Shown here: piece after piece, positions 9,433 through 19,892 of the stretch | How the letters are laid out: each line of letters starts with the position of its first letter | Numbering within the stretch: the first letter of the stretch is position 1 | NCBI RefSeq assembly: GCF_900105255.1 | Contig: NZ_LT629763.1 | Coordinates: 3,482,001 to 3,546,000, forward strand | Direction: 5' to 3' | Length of the DNA: 64,000 nt | From: Halopseudomonas sabulinigri | GTDB lineage: Bacteria > Pseudomonadota > Gammaproteobacteria > Pseudomonadales > Pseudomonadaceae | Translations under genes and position numbers: made by a program | The notes under the pieces: generated by a model | The model's input: the letters and a program-made list of their open reading frames with translations, nothing else | Told to the model about the DNA's origin: nothing | The model's database searches: none

Positions 9433-9668
9433 GATCGTGATCCTGTCTTTGTTGTTGTTATTGTGAGGCTCGCGCCGTCTCTCTGGACGGTGTCAACTGA
9501 GGTTTAACGCAGCGGCTGTCGCAGGTCAATGGCTAACTGATGGGCTCTGTATTATCCCTGCGTAGTGCAGGGCTGAATCGACCAGCGGTTCGGCGTATGC
9601 TGTGGCTCAGCTTGATATCGGTGCGCTGCCAGCCCGCCGATACAGCCTCACCGGTAAGCGGGGGATCC

Positions 9669-10622
9669 GTGCAAGACATTATCCAGATCAGCGAGTTGAC
9701 CAAGACCTACGAGTCGGGATTTCAGGCTCTGAAAGGTGTCAGTCTGAGCATTCGACGCGGCGAGATATTTGCCCTGCTGGGGCCTAACGGCGCTGGCAAG
9801 ACCACGCTCATCAGTATCGTCTGCGGCCTGGTTAATGCCAGCGGCGGCAAGGTGCTGGTAGACGGTCACGACAACGTACGCGATTACCGCAAGGCGCGCA
9901 GCCGCATTGGTCTGGTGCCGCAGGAATTGACCAACAACATGTTTGACAGCGTCTGGTCGACACTGAAACTGAGTCGCGGCCTGTTTGGCAAAGCGCGCAA
10001 TGATGTCCTGCTCGAGCAGATACTGCGCGAGCTGTCGCTGTGGGAAAAACGCCACGACCGCATCATGGACCTGTCGGGTGGCATGAAACGACGGGTGCTG
10101 ATCGCCAAAGCGCTGTCGCACGAACCCGATGTGCTGTTTCTCGACGAGCCGACCGCTGGCGTGGACGTGGAACTGCGCCGCGATATGTGGAATATGGTGC
10201 GCCGGCTGCAGCAGCGCGGTGTGACGATCATCCTGACCACGCATTACATCGAAGAGGCCGAAGAAATGGCCGACCGTATCGGGGTGATCAGCCAGGGTGA
10301 GCTGATTCTGATCGAAGACAAGGACAAGCTCATGCAGCAACTGGGTACCAAGCAGCTGAGCATTCAATTGCAGTCACCGCTTTCGCAACTGCCGGAGAAC
10401 CTGCGCAGTGACGCGCTGGAACTGGCGGACGATGGCTATAGCCTGGTCTATACGTTCGATGCCCAATGCGAGCAAACCGGGATTGCCGAACTGCTCAAGC
10501 GCCTGGATCAGGCGGGTATAGAGCTGAAGGACCTGCACTCGAGCCAAAGCTCGCTGGAGGATATCTTCGTCGGGCTGGTACACAAGCGGCGCGATGAACA
10601 GCGCACAGGAGCAGCGCAATGA
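9669..10622 (+). CDS. yadG: ABC transporter ATP-binding protein (YadG-like)
   Basis: A 317-residue ABC ATPase with Walker A GPNGAGKT at residues 38-45, signature LSGGMKRR, Walker [13 protein letters not shown], and the switch His in [12 protein letters not shown]. It closely resembles E. coli YadG in residues around the Q-loop (GLVPQE) and in length. The start is the GTG at 9669, preceded by AGCGGGGGA; the longer frame from 9540 lacks family sequence. It partners the permease that overlaps its stop by 4 bp. The pair probably exports an unknown hydrophobic or envelope molecule. Being just upstream of pel on the same strand, a role in polysaccharide export is possible but unsupported. Confidence 0.92.
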   Translation: MQDIIQISELTKTYESGFQALKGVSLSIRRGEIFALLGPNGAGKTTLISIVCGLVNASGGKVLVDGHDNVRDYRKARSRIGLVPQELTNNMFDSVWSTLKLSRGLFGKARNDVLLEQILRELSLWEKRHDRIMDLSGGMKRRVLIAKALSHEPDVLFLDEPTAGVDVELRRDMWNMVRRLQQRGVTIILTTHYIEEAEEMADRIGVISQGELILIEDKDKLMQQLGTKQLSIQLQSPLSQLPENLRSDALELADDGYSLVYTFDAQCEQTGIAELLKRLDQAGIELKDLHSSQSSLEDIFVGLVHKRRDEQRTGAAQ

Positions 10623-11380
10623 ACCTGTACGGTGTCAGAGCCATTTATCAGGCAGAGATGGCGCGTATGCTGCGCACTACCCTGCAAAGTATCGCCTCGC
10701 CGGTCATTTCCACCTCGCTGTATTTCATCGTCTTCGGCGCTGCAATTGGCAGCCGCATGACCGAGGTCGACGGAGTCAGCTATGGCGCTTTCATCATTCC
10801 CGGCCTGATCATGCTGATGCTGCTGAATGAAAGTATCTCCAACGCTTCGTTCGGCATCTACATGCCCAAGTTCACCGGCACCATCTATGAGGTGCTCTCG
10901 GCGCCGGTCTCGCCGTTGGAGATCGTGGTGGGCTACGTGGGCGCGGCCGCGACCAAATCAGTCTTGCTTGGTCTGCTGGTGCTGCTCACCGCGCGGCTGT
11001 TTGTTGACTACCAGATTCAACACCCGGTGTGGATGCTGGGTTTTCTGCTGCTGACCGCGGTAACCTTCAGTCTGTTTGGCTTTGTCATTGGCGTGTGGGC
11101 TGACGGCTTTGAAAAGCTGCAGATCATTCCACTGATGATAGTGACGCCGCTGGCGTTTCTCGGCGGTAGCTTCTACTCCATCAGCATGTTGTCGCCGTTT
11201 TGGCAGACGGTGACGCTGTTCAACCCGGTGGTGTATCTGATCAGTGGATTCCGATGGAGCTTTTATGGCGCGGCAGATGTACACATCAGTGTAAGCCTGG
11301 GCATGACTCTGGTGTTCTTGAGCATCTGCCTGACGTTGGTCTGGTGGATATTCCGTACTGGCTACAAGCTCAAGCCTTGA
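10619..11380 (+). CDS. yadH: ABC-2 type permease (YadH-like)
   Basis: A 253-residue ABC-2 membrane subunit with six hydrophobic segments and the family motif near its last third ([17 protein letters not shown]). Length and order fit E. coli YadH. The start overlaps the ATPase stop (ATGA), so subunits are made together. The closest relatives also include NodJ-type and polysaccharide-export permeases. An inverted repeat at 11425-11462 lies 45 bp after the stop. Confidence 0.92.
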   Translation: MNLYGVRAIYQAEMARMLRTTLQSIASPVISTSLYFIVFGAAIGSRMTEVDGVSYGAFIIPGLIMLMLLNESISNASFGIYMPKFTGTIYEVLSAPVSPLEIVVGYVGAAATKSVLLGLLVLLTARLFVDYQIQHPVWMLGFLLLTAVTFSLFGFVIGVWADGFEKLQIIPLMIVTPLAFLGGSFYSISMLSPFWQTVTLFNPVVYLISGFRWSFYGAADVHISVSLGMTLVFLSICLTLVWWIFRTGYKLKP

Positions 11381-11424
11381 TTGGCTCTTCGGTATCCCTG
11401 ATCCCGTCCTCGGCATGACCGTTT

Positions 11425-11462
11425 GAGCCATCAAAATGACCGCAAAGTCGCTTTGATGGCTC
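11425..11462. other. Perfect 11-bp inverted repeat between yadH and pelA
   Basis: GAGCCATCAAA at 11425-11435 pairs perfectly with TTTGATGGCTC at 11452-11462 across 16 nt. There is no T-run after either arm, so it is a poor classical terminator. It lies about 95 bp upstream of the suggested pel promoter and could be an operator, an mRNA hairpin or a weak terminator. Confidence 0.6.
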
Positions 11463-11557
11463 CGTGTCCACGTTTTCTCCCATTCCAGCACTATTGGGTT
11501 GCCTTGTGCCGGCATTTTGGCGAGTATGCGCTCGGCTTTCGCGGGTTGTATGTTTTT

Positions 11558-11587
11558 TTGACTGTGATACTGTTTCGCCATTATTGT
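11558..11587 (+). promoter_or_regulatory. Candidate sigma-70 promoter of the pel operon
   Basis: TTGACT (11558-11563) and TATTGT (11582-11587) with an 18-bp spacer sit in an AT-rich island, giving an mRNA leader of about 80 nt before the pelA start at 11675. I could not find a convincing FleQ box by eye, although pel is FleQ-controlled in P. aeruginosa. The rest of the 294-bp spacer (11381-11674) holds no supported gene. Confidence 0.4.
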
Positions 11588-11674
11588 CGGGTAAAGCCGC
11601 TACGCACGCTTATTGCTGCCAGCAGTGAGGCGAGTTTTGACCTCTATCATGCTGGCGTTGGCCAGGGAGTTTTA

Positions 11675-14458
11675 ATGCGCAGGATGTTTGGCAACAATCG
11701 GGTGTATTACCTTGCACTTGTCCAGATTCTGTTTTTCAGCCTGATCGGTCAGGTGGCGGCCGCGCCTGCCAGCGTGGGGTTCTGGTATGCGCAAAACCCA
11801 CCTACGCCGGAGCTGGCGCAGTATGACTGGGTGGTGCTGGAGCCTGCCAACGCGGCGCAGGCTGATGTCGACTTTCTCCGCGCGCAGGGCAGCCTGCCAT
11901 TTGCTTACCTGTCGGTCGGTGAAATCGATCAGGGTGATGTTGCCGCCAACGCGGTAGACGGCGCAGCGCGCGTCGGTGCGCGTAATCAAGCTTGGCAAAG
12001 CGAATTGACGGACCTGTCCAGTGCTGCCTGGCAAGACTATCTGTTACGCCGCGCAGGTGAGTATCAGGCGGCGGGTTATGCCGGACTGTTCCTCGATACG
12101 CTGGACAGCTTCACGCTGCTCGAGGGTGAGCGTCATACCGAGCAGCAGGCGGCTCTGGTTGCCGTCATCCAACGCATTCACCGCGAGTACCCCGCGCTCA
12201 AACTATTCTTCAATCGTGGCTTTGAAGTGCTGCCGGAGTTGTATGCACTGGCCGATGCAGTCGCTGTAGAGTCCTTTTATGCCGGCTGGGATCAGGCCAG
12301 CAAATCCTATCGCCCGGTGCCGCGGGAAGACCGCCTGTGGCTGGAGCAGCAGGTTACACCGCTGCGCGAGCACAACATCCCCATCGTGGCAATCGAGTAT
12401 GCGGAACCGGCGCAACGTGAAGCCATGCGGCAAATCGCACGCAAGGCCGCGTCTCACGGCTACATTCCCTTTGTCTCCACCCCGGGCCTGGATTCGATCG
12501 GGATTGGTAGTGTCGAGGTACAACCACGGCGCATTGCCCTGGTATATGACCCCCGCGAAGGGGAACTGCCGAATAACCCCGGCCATGTTTATCTGGGCGG
12601 GCTGTTGGAGTACCTCGGCTACCGTGTGGACTATCTGCCGGCAGACGATACCTTGCCGCTCACGCGCTTCGACGAGCTCTACGCCGGTGTAGTGTTCTGG
12701 ATGACCAGCGGCGCTCCGGCAGCGAGTAACCGATTCAGCCGGTTTCTCGCCGCACGCCTTGATGAGGGCGTGCCGCTGGCCTTCTTTGGGGGCCTGCCGA
12801 TAGAGGATCATCTGCTCTCGCGTCTGCAGCTGCGCAATGCCCAGCAGCAGATCGAATCGGTGCAGATCAGCAACTATGACGCGGCGTTCATGGGGTCCTT
12901 TGAGGGCAAGCTCACGGCCAGAACCCGAGGTCTGCAGGCGATCCAGCGTCTGGACGACAACGGCACAGCGCTGCTGACGCTTACCGACAACCTGCAGCGC
13001 CAGCTCACGCCGGCGGCGATCATGCCCTGGGGTGGCTATGCGCTGTCGCCCTACCTGCTGGAAGAGGGCGCCTCGCATCGCCGCTGGATATTGCAGCCGC
13101 TGGCGTTTCTGCAGCGGGCGTTGAGGCTGCCGCCGATGCCGCGGCTGGACGCCACCACAGAAAACGGGCGACGCATCGCGACGGTACATATCGACGGCGA
13201 CGGCTTTGCCTCGCGTGCAGAAATCAGCGGGACGCCGCTGTCGCCCAAGGTCGTGCTGGAAGCCTTTATCCAGCCCAATGACTATTTGACATCCGTCTCC
13301 GTCATTGAAGGCGAGGTGGGCGCCAAAGGTATGTATCCTTGGCTTACCGATACGCTGGAGCCGTTGGCGCGGCGGATTTTCGCTGACCCCAAGGTCGAGC
13401 CCGCTACCCACACCTTCAGTCACCCTTTTTACTGGGAGCCGGAAAAGGCTCAGCGGCGTGAAGGTTTTCAGGCGGATTATGGTCTGAACCTGAAGTTGCC
13501 GAATTATCCAAAAATGGATCTCCGACGGGAGATTCTCGGCTCACGCGATTACATTGAAAGCCGTCTGCTGCCACCGGGCAAGAAAGTGCGGCTGATTTTC
13601 TGGAGCGGTGGCGCGCTGCCGGGAGCCGAAGCCATTGCCATGGCCTACGAGGGCGGTATGGCCAACGTCAACGGGGCGGAGACCTTTTTGACCAAGGCCG
13701 ACCCCTCGCTTACTGGTGTTTATCCGTTGTTGAGACCCACCGCCGGGGGCTTGCAGATTTACGCGCCTATCATCAATGAGAACCTCTACACCAACCTGTG
13801 GAACGGCCCGTTCTACGGCTTCTCCCGGGTCATAGATACCTTTGAATTGACCGATTCGCCGCGCCGGTTGCGGGCGCTGAACCTGTATTACCATTTCTAT
13901 TCCGGCACCAAGCTCGCCTCCATCGGTGCCATGAATGACATCTACCGCTACATGGATCAGCAGCAGCCGTTATCGCTGTGGATGGGTGACTACCTGCGTC
14001 GTGTGCGAGGCCTGTATGAAGGCAGCGCTGCGCGTACGCTGGATGGCCGCTGGCAGCTGCGTGCGCTGCAAGGCATGCGTACCGTGCGTCTGGATCCGGC
14101 GCTGGGCTGGCCAGACCTGCAGCGCTCGCAAGGGGTTGCCGGTGTACGCGACCTGCCACAGGGGCGTTACGTTCACCTGAGCGCTGACAGCGCCGTGCTG
14201 GCAACCCGTGTAAGCCGTGATCCGGCGCCCGCGCTGGAGCAGGCCAATCTGCCGTTGACCGCCTGGCGTTACCAGTCTGACAAGCGCGTGCAGTTCTCCT
14301 TCAGTGGCGAGTTCCCGTTACAGCTTGCTGTTCGTTATGCCGGTCATTGCCAAATCAACTACCAGGGCAAGGAGTTCAAGCCGCAGCGCCGTGGCGAGCT
14401 GCTTGAATTCCGCCTTGCGCAACACGAGGTAAGCGATGCCATCCTCGCCTGCAACTGA
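11675..14458 (+). CDS. pelA: PelA, polysaccharide hydrolase/deacetylase
   Basis: A 927-residue periplasmic protein (P. aeruginosa PelA is 948). It has a signal peptide ending near VAAAPAS. A GH114-like hydrolase domain follows, with catalytic Glu199 in AVAVESFYAGWD, and later a polysaccharide deacetylase domain with HIDGDGF (D507, D509) and the metal ligands H579 and H583 in THTFSHPF. PelA partly deacetylates Pel (partially de-N-acetylated GalNAc/GlcNAc polymer) and can hydrolyse it. The ATG at 11675 is preceded by AGGGAG and gives a proper signal peptide; the frame extends to 11423, but that part does not fit. The end overlaps pelB by 23 bp. Confidence 0.96.
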   Translation: MRRMFGNNRVYYLALVQILFFSLIGQVAAAPASVGFWYAQNPPTPELAQYDWVVLEPANAAQADVDFLRAQGSLPFAYLSVGEIDQGDVAANAVDGAARVGARNQAWQSELTDLSSAAWQDYLLRRAGEYQAAGYAGLFLDTLDSFTLLEGERHTEQQAALVAVIQRIHREYPALKLFFNRGFEVLPELYALADAVAVESFYAGWDQASKSYRPVPREDRLWLEQQVTPLREHNIPIVAIEYAEPAQREAMRQIARKAASHGYIPFVSTPGLDSIGIGSVEVQPRRIALVYDPREGELPNNPGHVYLGGLLEYLGYRVDYLPADDTLPLTRFDELYAGVVFWMTSGAPAASNRFSRFLAARLDEGVPLAFFGGLPIEDHLLSRLQLRNAQQQIESVQISNYDAAFMGSFEGKLTARTRGLQAIQRLDDNGTALLTLTDNLQRQLTPAAIMPWGGYALSPYLLEEGASHRRWILQPLAFLQRALRLPPMPRLDATTENGRRIATVHIDGDGFASRAEISGTPLSPKVVLEAFIQPNDYLTSVSVIEGEVGAKGMYPWLTDTLEPLARRIFADPKVEPATHTFSHPFYWEPEKAQRREGFQADYGLNLKLPNYPKMDLRREILGSRDYIESRLLPPGKKVRLIFWSGGALPGAEAIAMAYEGGMANVNGAETFLTKADPSLTGVYPLLRPTAGGLQIYAPIINENLYTNLWNGPFYGFSRVIDTFELTDSPRRLRALNLYYHFYSGTKLASIGAMNDIYRYMDQQQPLSLWMGDYLRRVRGLYEGSAARTLDGRWQLRALQGMRTVRLDPALGWPDLQRSQGVAGVRDLPQGRYVHLSADSAVLATRVSRDPAPALEQANLPLTAWRYQSDKRVQFSFSGEFPLQLAVRYAGHCQINYQGKEFKPQRRGELLEFRLAQHEVSDAILACN

Positions 14459-17400
14459 GTCCATACCACTACTGCGCCCCTGGGCCTTTGGCCTGAGCTG
14501 CGCGGTGGTCGCCCTGGTTCTGGCGCTGAGCTATCAGCACAAGGACGCCTTCTTGCCGAATGGCAAAAAGCCAGACGCGGTTTCGGTCAGCTATGCGGAG
14601 CTGCTGCTGGCTGCCGACCCGGGCAACGACGAATTACGCGCCCAACTGGTCGAGATGTTGATCAATCTGGGGCGCTTCTACGATGCCCTGACCCATCTCA
14701 AGGCCTGGGAAGGCGGCGACCCGCTGACCAAGCGTTATTACAATTTACTGCTGGACGGCAATGTCGCCATCGTGCGTCAGGACAAGGCTGACATGGCACT
14801 CGCCCGCCAGCAGCTGGAGGCACTGGATTACAGCGCCCTGGGCATCAAGCAGCAGCGCGCGCTGGCCACCCTGGCACTGGAATTGGGTGAGCCGCTGATC
14901 GCTGCGCGGCTGTTTGATAGTCTGGCCCAGCGCCTGCCGGCAGAACGCAAACCCATGCTGATGCGCGCGGCGCGCTGGAGTATGGCCGGCAACGCCCCCG
15001 CCGAGGCGGCGCTGGTTTATCAGAGCCTGGTCAAACAGGTGCAAACGCCGAAGGAAAAGCTGTTCTTTATTCGCAAGGCACACGACGCCTGGTTGGCCGC
15101 TGGTCAGCCAGGGCAAGCCGCCAGCTATACCCTGCAGGCGCTGCGCGAATATCCGGATGTCGAGCCCAGCGACAGTTGGCTGCAACAGGCTGTGGGCTAT
15201 GCCGTTGGCGCGATGCGCTACGACCTGGCCGAGCAATTGGTCGCGTACTGGCTAGCCCGTGAGCCGGATAATCTGGCCGCTCTGCGCGCCGACTTCAATC
15301 TGCAGCTGAGCCGAGGTGATACCGCCGGAGCCTGGGAAAGCGGCCAGACGTTGCTCGCCTACGAACCGGCCACGGGACCCATGCTCAAACAGATGGCGCT
15401 GCTGGCCCAGTGGCACGGCGAGCCGGAGGCGGCGCTGCATTACTGGTCGAGCTACCTAGCACAGGAAGACGATCCGGCGGTGCGTGAGACGGCTTGGCGG
15501 CTCGCGCTGCAGCTGTTCGATTACGATCAGGGTATCGAGTTGCTGGCCGGCACAGCGGCCACCCGCCGGCTCACCGACGAAGAACTGGAACTGTTGATCT
15601 ACGCCCAGGAATCGCGTGGCACGCCTGAGCTAGCCGAACGCTGGTTGCGTGACTACCTGCGCGATGCCGGCCAGCAGCGGCTGGCCTGGGTCAAGCTGCT
15701 GCAGGTTCTGGAACACACCCTGCAGCCACAGGCTGCAGTACAAACCTGGGACAACTTTGCCCGCGGCCACCGGCTTAGCGTAGCCGAGCGGGTCAGTTGG
15801 GCCGAGGTGCTTTGGGATACCTACCAGCCCGAACGCGCCTGGCAGGTACTGGATATCGGCATACCCGATGAGCTCAATCCGGACTATTGGCGGCTGCGTG
15901 CCGCGCTGGCCTGGGAACTGGAGCGCGACGCTGAGCTGGCTTCGATCTATCAGACGATGCAGCAAAAAGGCGTGCAGCTGACCCAGAGCGAAGAAGGGCA
16001 ACTGATCGAGCTGTATCGTCAGAGCGATCCGCAACGGGCGATGGCATTGGCGTATGCCAGTTGGCAGCGCTCGGGTGATGCCCGGCGGCTGATTGACGCG
16101 ATTCAGCTGGCTGAATACCTGCAGGAGTGGGATCAGCTCGCGGCCATGGTCGGCGAAGCCGAGGAGGCCGGCATGGGCGCACAACTGCCGGTCTTGCTGG
16201 CCCGGGGTTTGCTGGCCGAGCGCAGCGGCGAGACTGATAAGGCCGAGCGCATTTATCTGCAGGCGTTGGCAGACAACCCCACAGACCTGGTGCTGCGCGA
16301 GCGGCTGCTGTGGTTGTATGTCGATGGTCGCAACCTGAAACAGCTGCAACGCTTTGTTGCCCCCTGGGAGAGGTCGGCCGCTGGGGTGCCGTCGCTCTGG
16401 CTGGCATTGGGCGCGGCTAACCAGATGCTCGAGCGCAACGAGCGCGCGCTGCGCTGGTATCAGCGTTACACCGTGGCGCGTCCGGATGATCTGCTTGGCC
16501 TGGCGGCGTACGCCGATGCACTGGATGGCGCCGACCGCACCGCCGCAGCCCAGCGCCTGCGAGCCCACGTGATCAAGCATCCGCAGTTTGCCGCCGTGGC
16601 GGCGACGCCGCAGGGCTATCAGACCTGGTTGCGGCTGATGATGTCTGCACGTAGCCACCTGCAGGCAAAAAACCGCGCGCTGGCCTGGCAGGATGGTTCC
16701 GCGTCCATGCTGCAACTCTGGTTTGAGGCGCTGCTTGACCATCTGGATATAACCAACCAGGAAGCGCAGAAAGACGCCTGGCTGGCCTGGGGGCGAGCGC
16801 ATAACCTGCGTATCGACAACTACGATCAGGTCCAGGAAGCGCTGCGTACCTATAACCGCGACACCCTTGGCGACCTGCTGCTGGAGGACCGAATCGATCC
16901 GGCGCAGCGTGTGGAAACCCTGGCTCGTCTGGGCGGCGAGTCGCGTGCTCTGGGCGATGCCTTGTCCGAGCTCGGCGACGAGCAGCCGCTGGCCGTCCGC
17001 CAGCAGCTCTGGCGACAGGCGCTGGAAATGACCGAGCAGCACCCGCAGGGCGTGCAGGTGGGCTGGGCACAGGATGACTTCGGCGGGCTGGAGTTGGAAG
17101 GGCCACGGCTGAGCGCGGCCCGCTACCTGGGCGATAACTGGTACTGGCGGTTGGACGCCCAGCAGGCGCGCTACCACGCCTCGCAGCTGGACACCGGCGC
17201 CATGGGGGCGGAAACCACGGCAGCGCTGCGTGTGGAGCGCAACTTCGCCAACGGTTATCTCGCCCTCACCCTGGACGGCAGCCAACGTCAGGACGACGAC
17301 CGCAACGGCTTCGGGATTGCGCGCCAATGGTTGCTGGGCCGCGATCAGGTGGTGGCCGGACTCGATTGGCAACGGGAAAGCCGCGAGACCGGGCTGATGC

Positions 17401-17987
17401 GCGCTGTCGGTCAGCAGGATGCAGTTTGGCTCAACGTGAGCCAGAGCTTCAGCGCGCGCGACCAGCTTAACTGGGCACTTGAGCACCGCCAGTATGAATC
17501 GCGTTCGGGCCTGAGTATCGGCGCGGGTGAGTTTGCCAGCGTCGAGTTCAGCCAGGTGCAGTTTTTCAGCGGTCCCACCTGGATTCTGCGCAGTGGCCTG
17601 GAAGTGCAGAACAACCGCCTCGACTCGACCAACCTGTCATCGCTGCTGAGCAGTAATGGTGGCGTGGTCAACCAGGGCGACTTGACGACCGAAGAGCTGC
17701 TGCCCGAGCGGGTTGGCCGCTTCTACGTGGGCAGCCAGTTGCGCCGCGGCTTCCCGGGGGCACTAAACCGTACGCGCGGACAGTACACCTGGCTGCTGGA
17801 TACCGCAGCAGGTTGGGACTGGGTGGAGCAGGGCATGACCTATTCGGTTAACGCCGGGGTAGGTATCGAGGTTCTGGGCGATGACGAGCTGTCCTTTACC
17901 ACCGGTTATCAATCGGCGCCGCTGGGTGGCGATGGTGAGTCTGGCGGCAATGTAAATATTTCCTACAGTTCCCGGTTTGGGCGCTGA
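14436..17987 (+). CDS. pelB: PelB, TPR and outer-membrane porin for Pel export
   Basis: A 1183-residue protein (P. aeruginosa 1193). An N-terminal membrane anchor (about residues 12-32) is followed by a long run of tetratricopeptide repeats to about residue 850. A C-terminal region of alternating short beta-strands has the character of an outer-membrane barrel and ends in a typical aromatic/Arg terminus (VNISYSSRFGR). In the Pel system PelB guides deacetylated polymer through its TPRs and out through the barrel, working with PelA and PelC. A long frame antisense to this gene is a composition artefact. Confidence 0.96.
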   Translation: MPSSPATESIPLLRPWAFGLSCAVVALVLALSYQHKDAFLPNGKKPDAVSVSYAELLLAADPGNDELRAQLVEMLINLGRFYDALTHLKAWEGGDPLTKRYYNLLLDGNVAIVRQDKADMALARQQLEALDYSALGIKQQRALATLALELGEPLIAARLFDSLAQRLPAERKPMLMRAARWSMAGNAPAEAALVYQSLVKQVQTPKEKLFFIRKAHDAWLAAGQPGQAASYTLQALREYPDVEPSDSWLQQAVGYAVGAMRYDLAEQLVAYWLAREPDNLAALRADFNLQLSRGDTAGAWESGQTLLAYEPATGPMLKQMALLAQWHGEPEAALHYWSSYLAQEDDPAVRETAWRLALQLFDYDQGIELLAGTAATRRLTDEELELLIYAQESRGTPELAERWLRDYLRDAGQQRLAWVKLLQVLEHTLQPQAAVQTWDNFARGHRLSVAERVSWAEVLWDTYQPERAWQVLDIGIPDELNPDYWRLRAALAWELERDAELASIYQTMQQKGVQLTQSEEGQLIELYRQSDPQRAMALAYASWQRSGDARRLIDAIQLAEYLQEWDQLAAMVGEAEEAGMGAQLPVLLARGLLAERSGETDKAERIYLQALADNPTDLVLRERLLWLYVDGRNLKQLQRFVAPWERSAAGVPSLWLALGAANQMLERNERALRWYQRYTVARPDDLLGLAAYADALDGADRTAAAQRLRAHVIKHPQFAAVAATPQGYQTWLRLMMSARSHLQAKNRALAWQDGSASMLQLWFEALLDHLDITNQEAQKDAWLAWGRAHNLRIDNYDQVQEALRTYNRDTLGDLLLEDRIDPAQRVETLARLGGESRALGDALSELGDEQPLAVRQQLWRQALEMTEQHPQGVQVGWAQDDFGGLELEGPRLSAARYLGDNWYWRLDAQQARYHASQLDTGAMGAETTAALRVERNFANGYLALTLDGSQRQDDDRNGFGIARQWLLGRDQVVAGLDWQRESRETGLMRAVGQQDAVWLNVSQSFSARDQLNWALEHRQYESRSGLSIGAGEFASVEFSQVQFFSGPTWILRSGLEVQNNRLDSTNLSSLLSSNGGVVNQGDLTTEELLPERVGRFYVGSQLRRGFPGALNRTRGQYTWLLDTAAGWDWVEQGMTYSVNAGVGIEVLGDDELSFTTGYQSAPLGGDGESGGNVNISYSSRFGR

Positions 17988-18009
17988 TGACATCATGAGG
18001 AGCAACAAA

Positions 18010-18525
18010 ATGCGTATTTTCCGTTGTGTGACCCTGGCTGCGACGCTCGCATTTGCTGGCTGCAGCACCTTTTCCGGTAATCAGAGCCCGTCATTTCCGG
18101 CCCAGGCCAAGTGGGGCATGCTGCCGGTGGTGAACTACTCGCAGACGCCGCAGGCGGGCGAGCGCACCGAGCAGATTTTGCTCAGTGTGCTGACCGAGCA
18201 GGGCGTTCAGCCGCTGGTATATCCCTATGTGGAGAATCAGGACCTGATTCTGCTGGATGACCGTAAGCGCTATGAAGCAGCGCTGGACTGGGCCAAGGGC
18301 CAGTCACTGGATTATGTGGTGACCGGCAGCATTGAGGAATGGCAGTACAAGAACGGTCTGGACGGTGAGCCGGCGGTGGGGATCAGCCTCAAGGTGCTGA
18401 ATCCGGCTACTGGCCAGGTGCTTTGGAGCAACAGCGGTGCGCGCGCTGGCTGGTCACGTGAAAGCCTGGCCGGCTCGGCACAGAAAGTATTGGCAACCAT
18501 GCTCGACGACCTGCGGATCGAATAA
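18010..18525 (+). CDS. pelC: PelC, outer-membrane lipoprotein
   Basis: A 171-residue lipoprotein (P. aeruginosa 172) with lipobox LAFAGC. PelC forms a dodecameric ring on the periplasmic face of the outer membrane that funnels Pel towards the PelB pore. The ATG at 18010 has GAGGAG upstream and gives a standard lipoprotein signal; the frame extends to 17977 within pelB. Its TAA overlaps the pelD start by one base. Confidence 0.96.
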   Translation: MRIFRCVTLAATLAFAGCSTFSGNQSPSFPAQAKWGMLPVVNYSQTPQAGERTEQILLSVLTEQGVQPLVYPYVENQDLILLDDRKRYEAALDWAKGQSLDYVVTGSIEEWQYKNGLDGEPAVGISLKVLNPATGQVLWSNSGARAGWSRESLAGSAQKVLATMLDDLRIE

Positions 18526-19892
18526 TGTTAAGCCACTCCCCACACAAGGACTACGTGCTGGCGCGACCGGTCAGGAGTTCATTGGCCTGGCTTGAGACGC
18601 CGCTGATCACGGGGTTGTTGCTGGCGCTGTGCTTCTGGGCTGCGCCGGAAGATCCCCTGTTTCTCACTGGCTTCCCCTGGCCGATCCTCGCGCCGCTGCT
18701 GCTGGGTGTGCGCTACGGGTTCTTTCAGGCGCTGATCAGTTCGGCGATCATCATCGGCGCGGTGTTTGTGCTGCGTAGCAGCGGCCTATCGGGTTACGCC
18801 GAGCTGCCAGCGTCGTACATCATCGGCATGCTGGTGAGCAGCATGGTGGTCGGGGAGTTTCGTGATTTGTGGGATCGCCGGCTGCAACGGCTGCAGATGG
18901 CCAACGAATATCGGCAGTACCGGCTGGATGAGTTTACTCGGGCCTATCAGGTGCTGCGTATCTCGCACGACCGCTTGGAGCAACGCGTTGCGGCCAGCGA
19001 ACAGAGCCTGCGCAGCTCGTTGCTGCTGTTGCGCAAGCGAGCGCAGCAGCTGAGTGAAAAAGGCGCGCTGTTGGCGCCCATGGCCGAATCGATTCTGGCA
19101 GTGCTCGCGCAGTACGGCTCCTTCAATGCGGCGGCAATTTACGCCGTCACTGGCGAGGGGCAGCTGCAGGGTAAGCCGCTGGCGGTGATGGGCGAGATGG
19201 GCACACTGGATGGCAATGACCTGCTGGTTCAGCTGTGCCTGGAAAAAGGCGACGTGGTGAGTGTGCGCGAAGCATTGATCGAGAAGGGCAAGGACGCCAG
19301 TCTGTCCAGCTTGCAGGCCTGCGTGCCCTTGATCGACGCCGACGACAACCTGCTCGCCGTGGTGGCAGTCAGAAGCATGCCGTTCTTTGCCTTCAACGAG
19401 CGTACCTTCAGTTTGCTTGCCTTGCTCGGCGGTCACGTGGCGGACCTGTTGCAAAGCGACCAGCAAGCGCTGCAACTCGAGAGCCTGGATGCGCAGCACT
19501 TCTCTCAGCATCTCAAGCGCGCACGCATCGACGCCGCGCAACACGAGCTGCCGGGCAGCCTGATGTTTATCGAGCTGACAGAGTTCAACGAGCCATTGCT
19601 CAAGGCATTGCAGGACAGCCAGCGGGGTCTGGATCTGCAGTTGCAGCTGCACAACAACCGTGGCCATGTCGGCGTCATGGTGCTGTTGCCGTTGACCGAT
19701 GCTCAGGGTGTGCGCGGTTATGAGAAGCGCTTGCAGTATCTGCTGGGCGAGCGTTTTGGTCAGGGCGTCGACTTGCAAAGTCTCAACGCCCGTGTGCATT
19801 ACCACGATCTCGACCCCAAGGGGCAGTCTGCCGGGCTGCGTGACTTCTTGTACATAGAGTGTGGGTTGAATGATCAGCAAATGGCTATTTAG
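18525..19892 (+). CDS. pelD: PelD, c-di-GMP receptor
   Basis: A 455-residue inner-membrane protein, the same length as P. aeruginosa PelD. About four membrane segments lie in residues 25-110, then a coiled coil (about 115-165), a GAF domain and a degenerate GGDEF domain. The I-site motif RGLD falls at R367-D370 and an Arg is at position 402, the same numbers as the c-di-GMP-binding residues reported for P. aeruginosa. The receptor is therefore expected to be functional: c-di-GMP binding activates Pel synthesis by PelF. The C terminus overlaps pelE by 23 bp. Confidence 0.96.
   Translation: MLSHSPHKDYVLARPVRSSLAWLETPLITGLLLALCFWAAPEDPLFLTGFPWPILAPLLLGVRYGFFQALISSAIIIGAVFVLRSSGLSGYAELPASYIIGMLVSSMVVGEFRDLWDRRLQRLQMANEYRQYRLDEFTRAYQVLRISHDRLEQRVAASEQSLRSSLLLLRKRAQQLSEKGALLAPMAESILAVLAQYGSFNAAAIYAVTGEGQLQGKPLAVMGEMGTLDGNDLLVQLCLEKGDVVSVREALIEKGKDASLSSLQACVPLIDADDNLLAVVAVRSMPFFAFNERTFSLLALLGGHVADLLQSDQQALQLESLDAQHFSQHLKRARIDAAQHELPGSLMFIELTEFNEPLLKALQDSQRGLDLQLQLHNNRGHVGVMVLLPLTDAQGVRGYEKRLQYLLGERFGQGVDLQSLNARVHYHDLDPKGQSAGLRDFLYIECGLNDQQMAI

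Noticed and set aside
11423-11674. N-terminal extension of PelA by 84 residues
   Set aside because: It would bury the signal peptide inside the protein; the ATG at 11675 has a good ribosome site and gives a normal secretion signal.
12203-13423. 406-residue open frame antisense to pelA
   Set aside because: Shadow frame; pelA on the other strand has clear catalytic motifs here.
15630-17486. 618-residue open frame antisense to pelB
   Set aside because: High GC and codon bias of pelB leave the opposite strand open; no ribosome site, and the product resembles no protein family.
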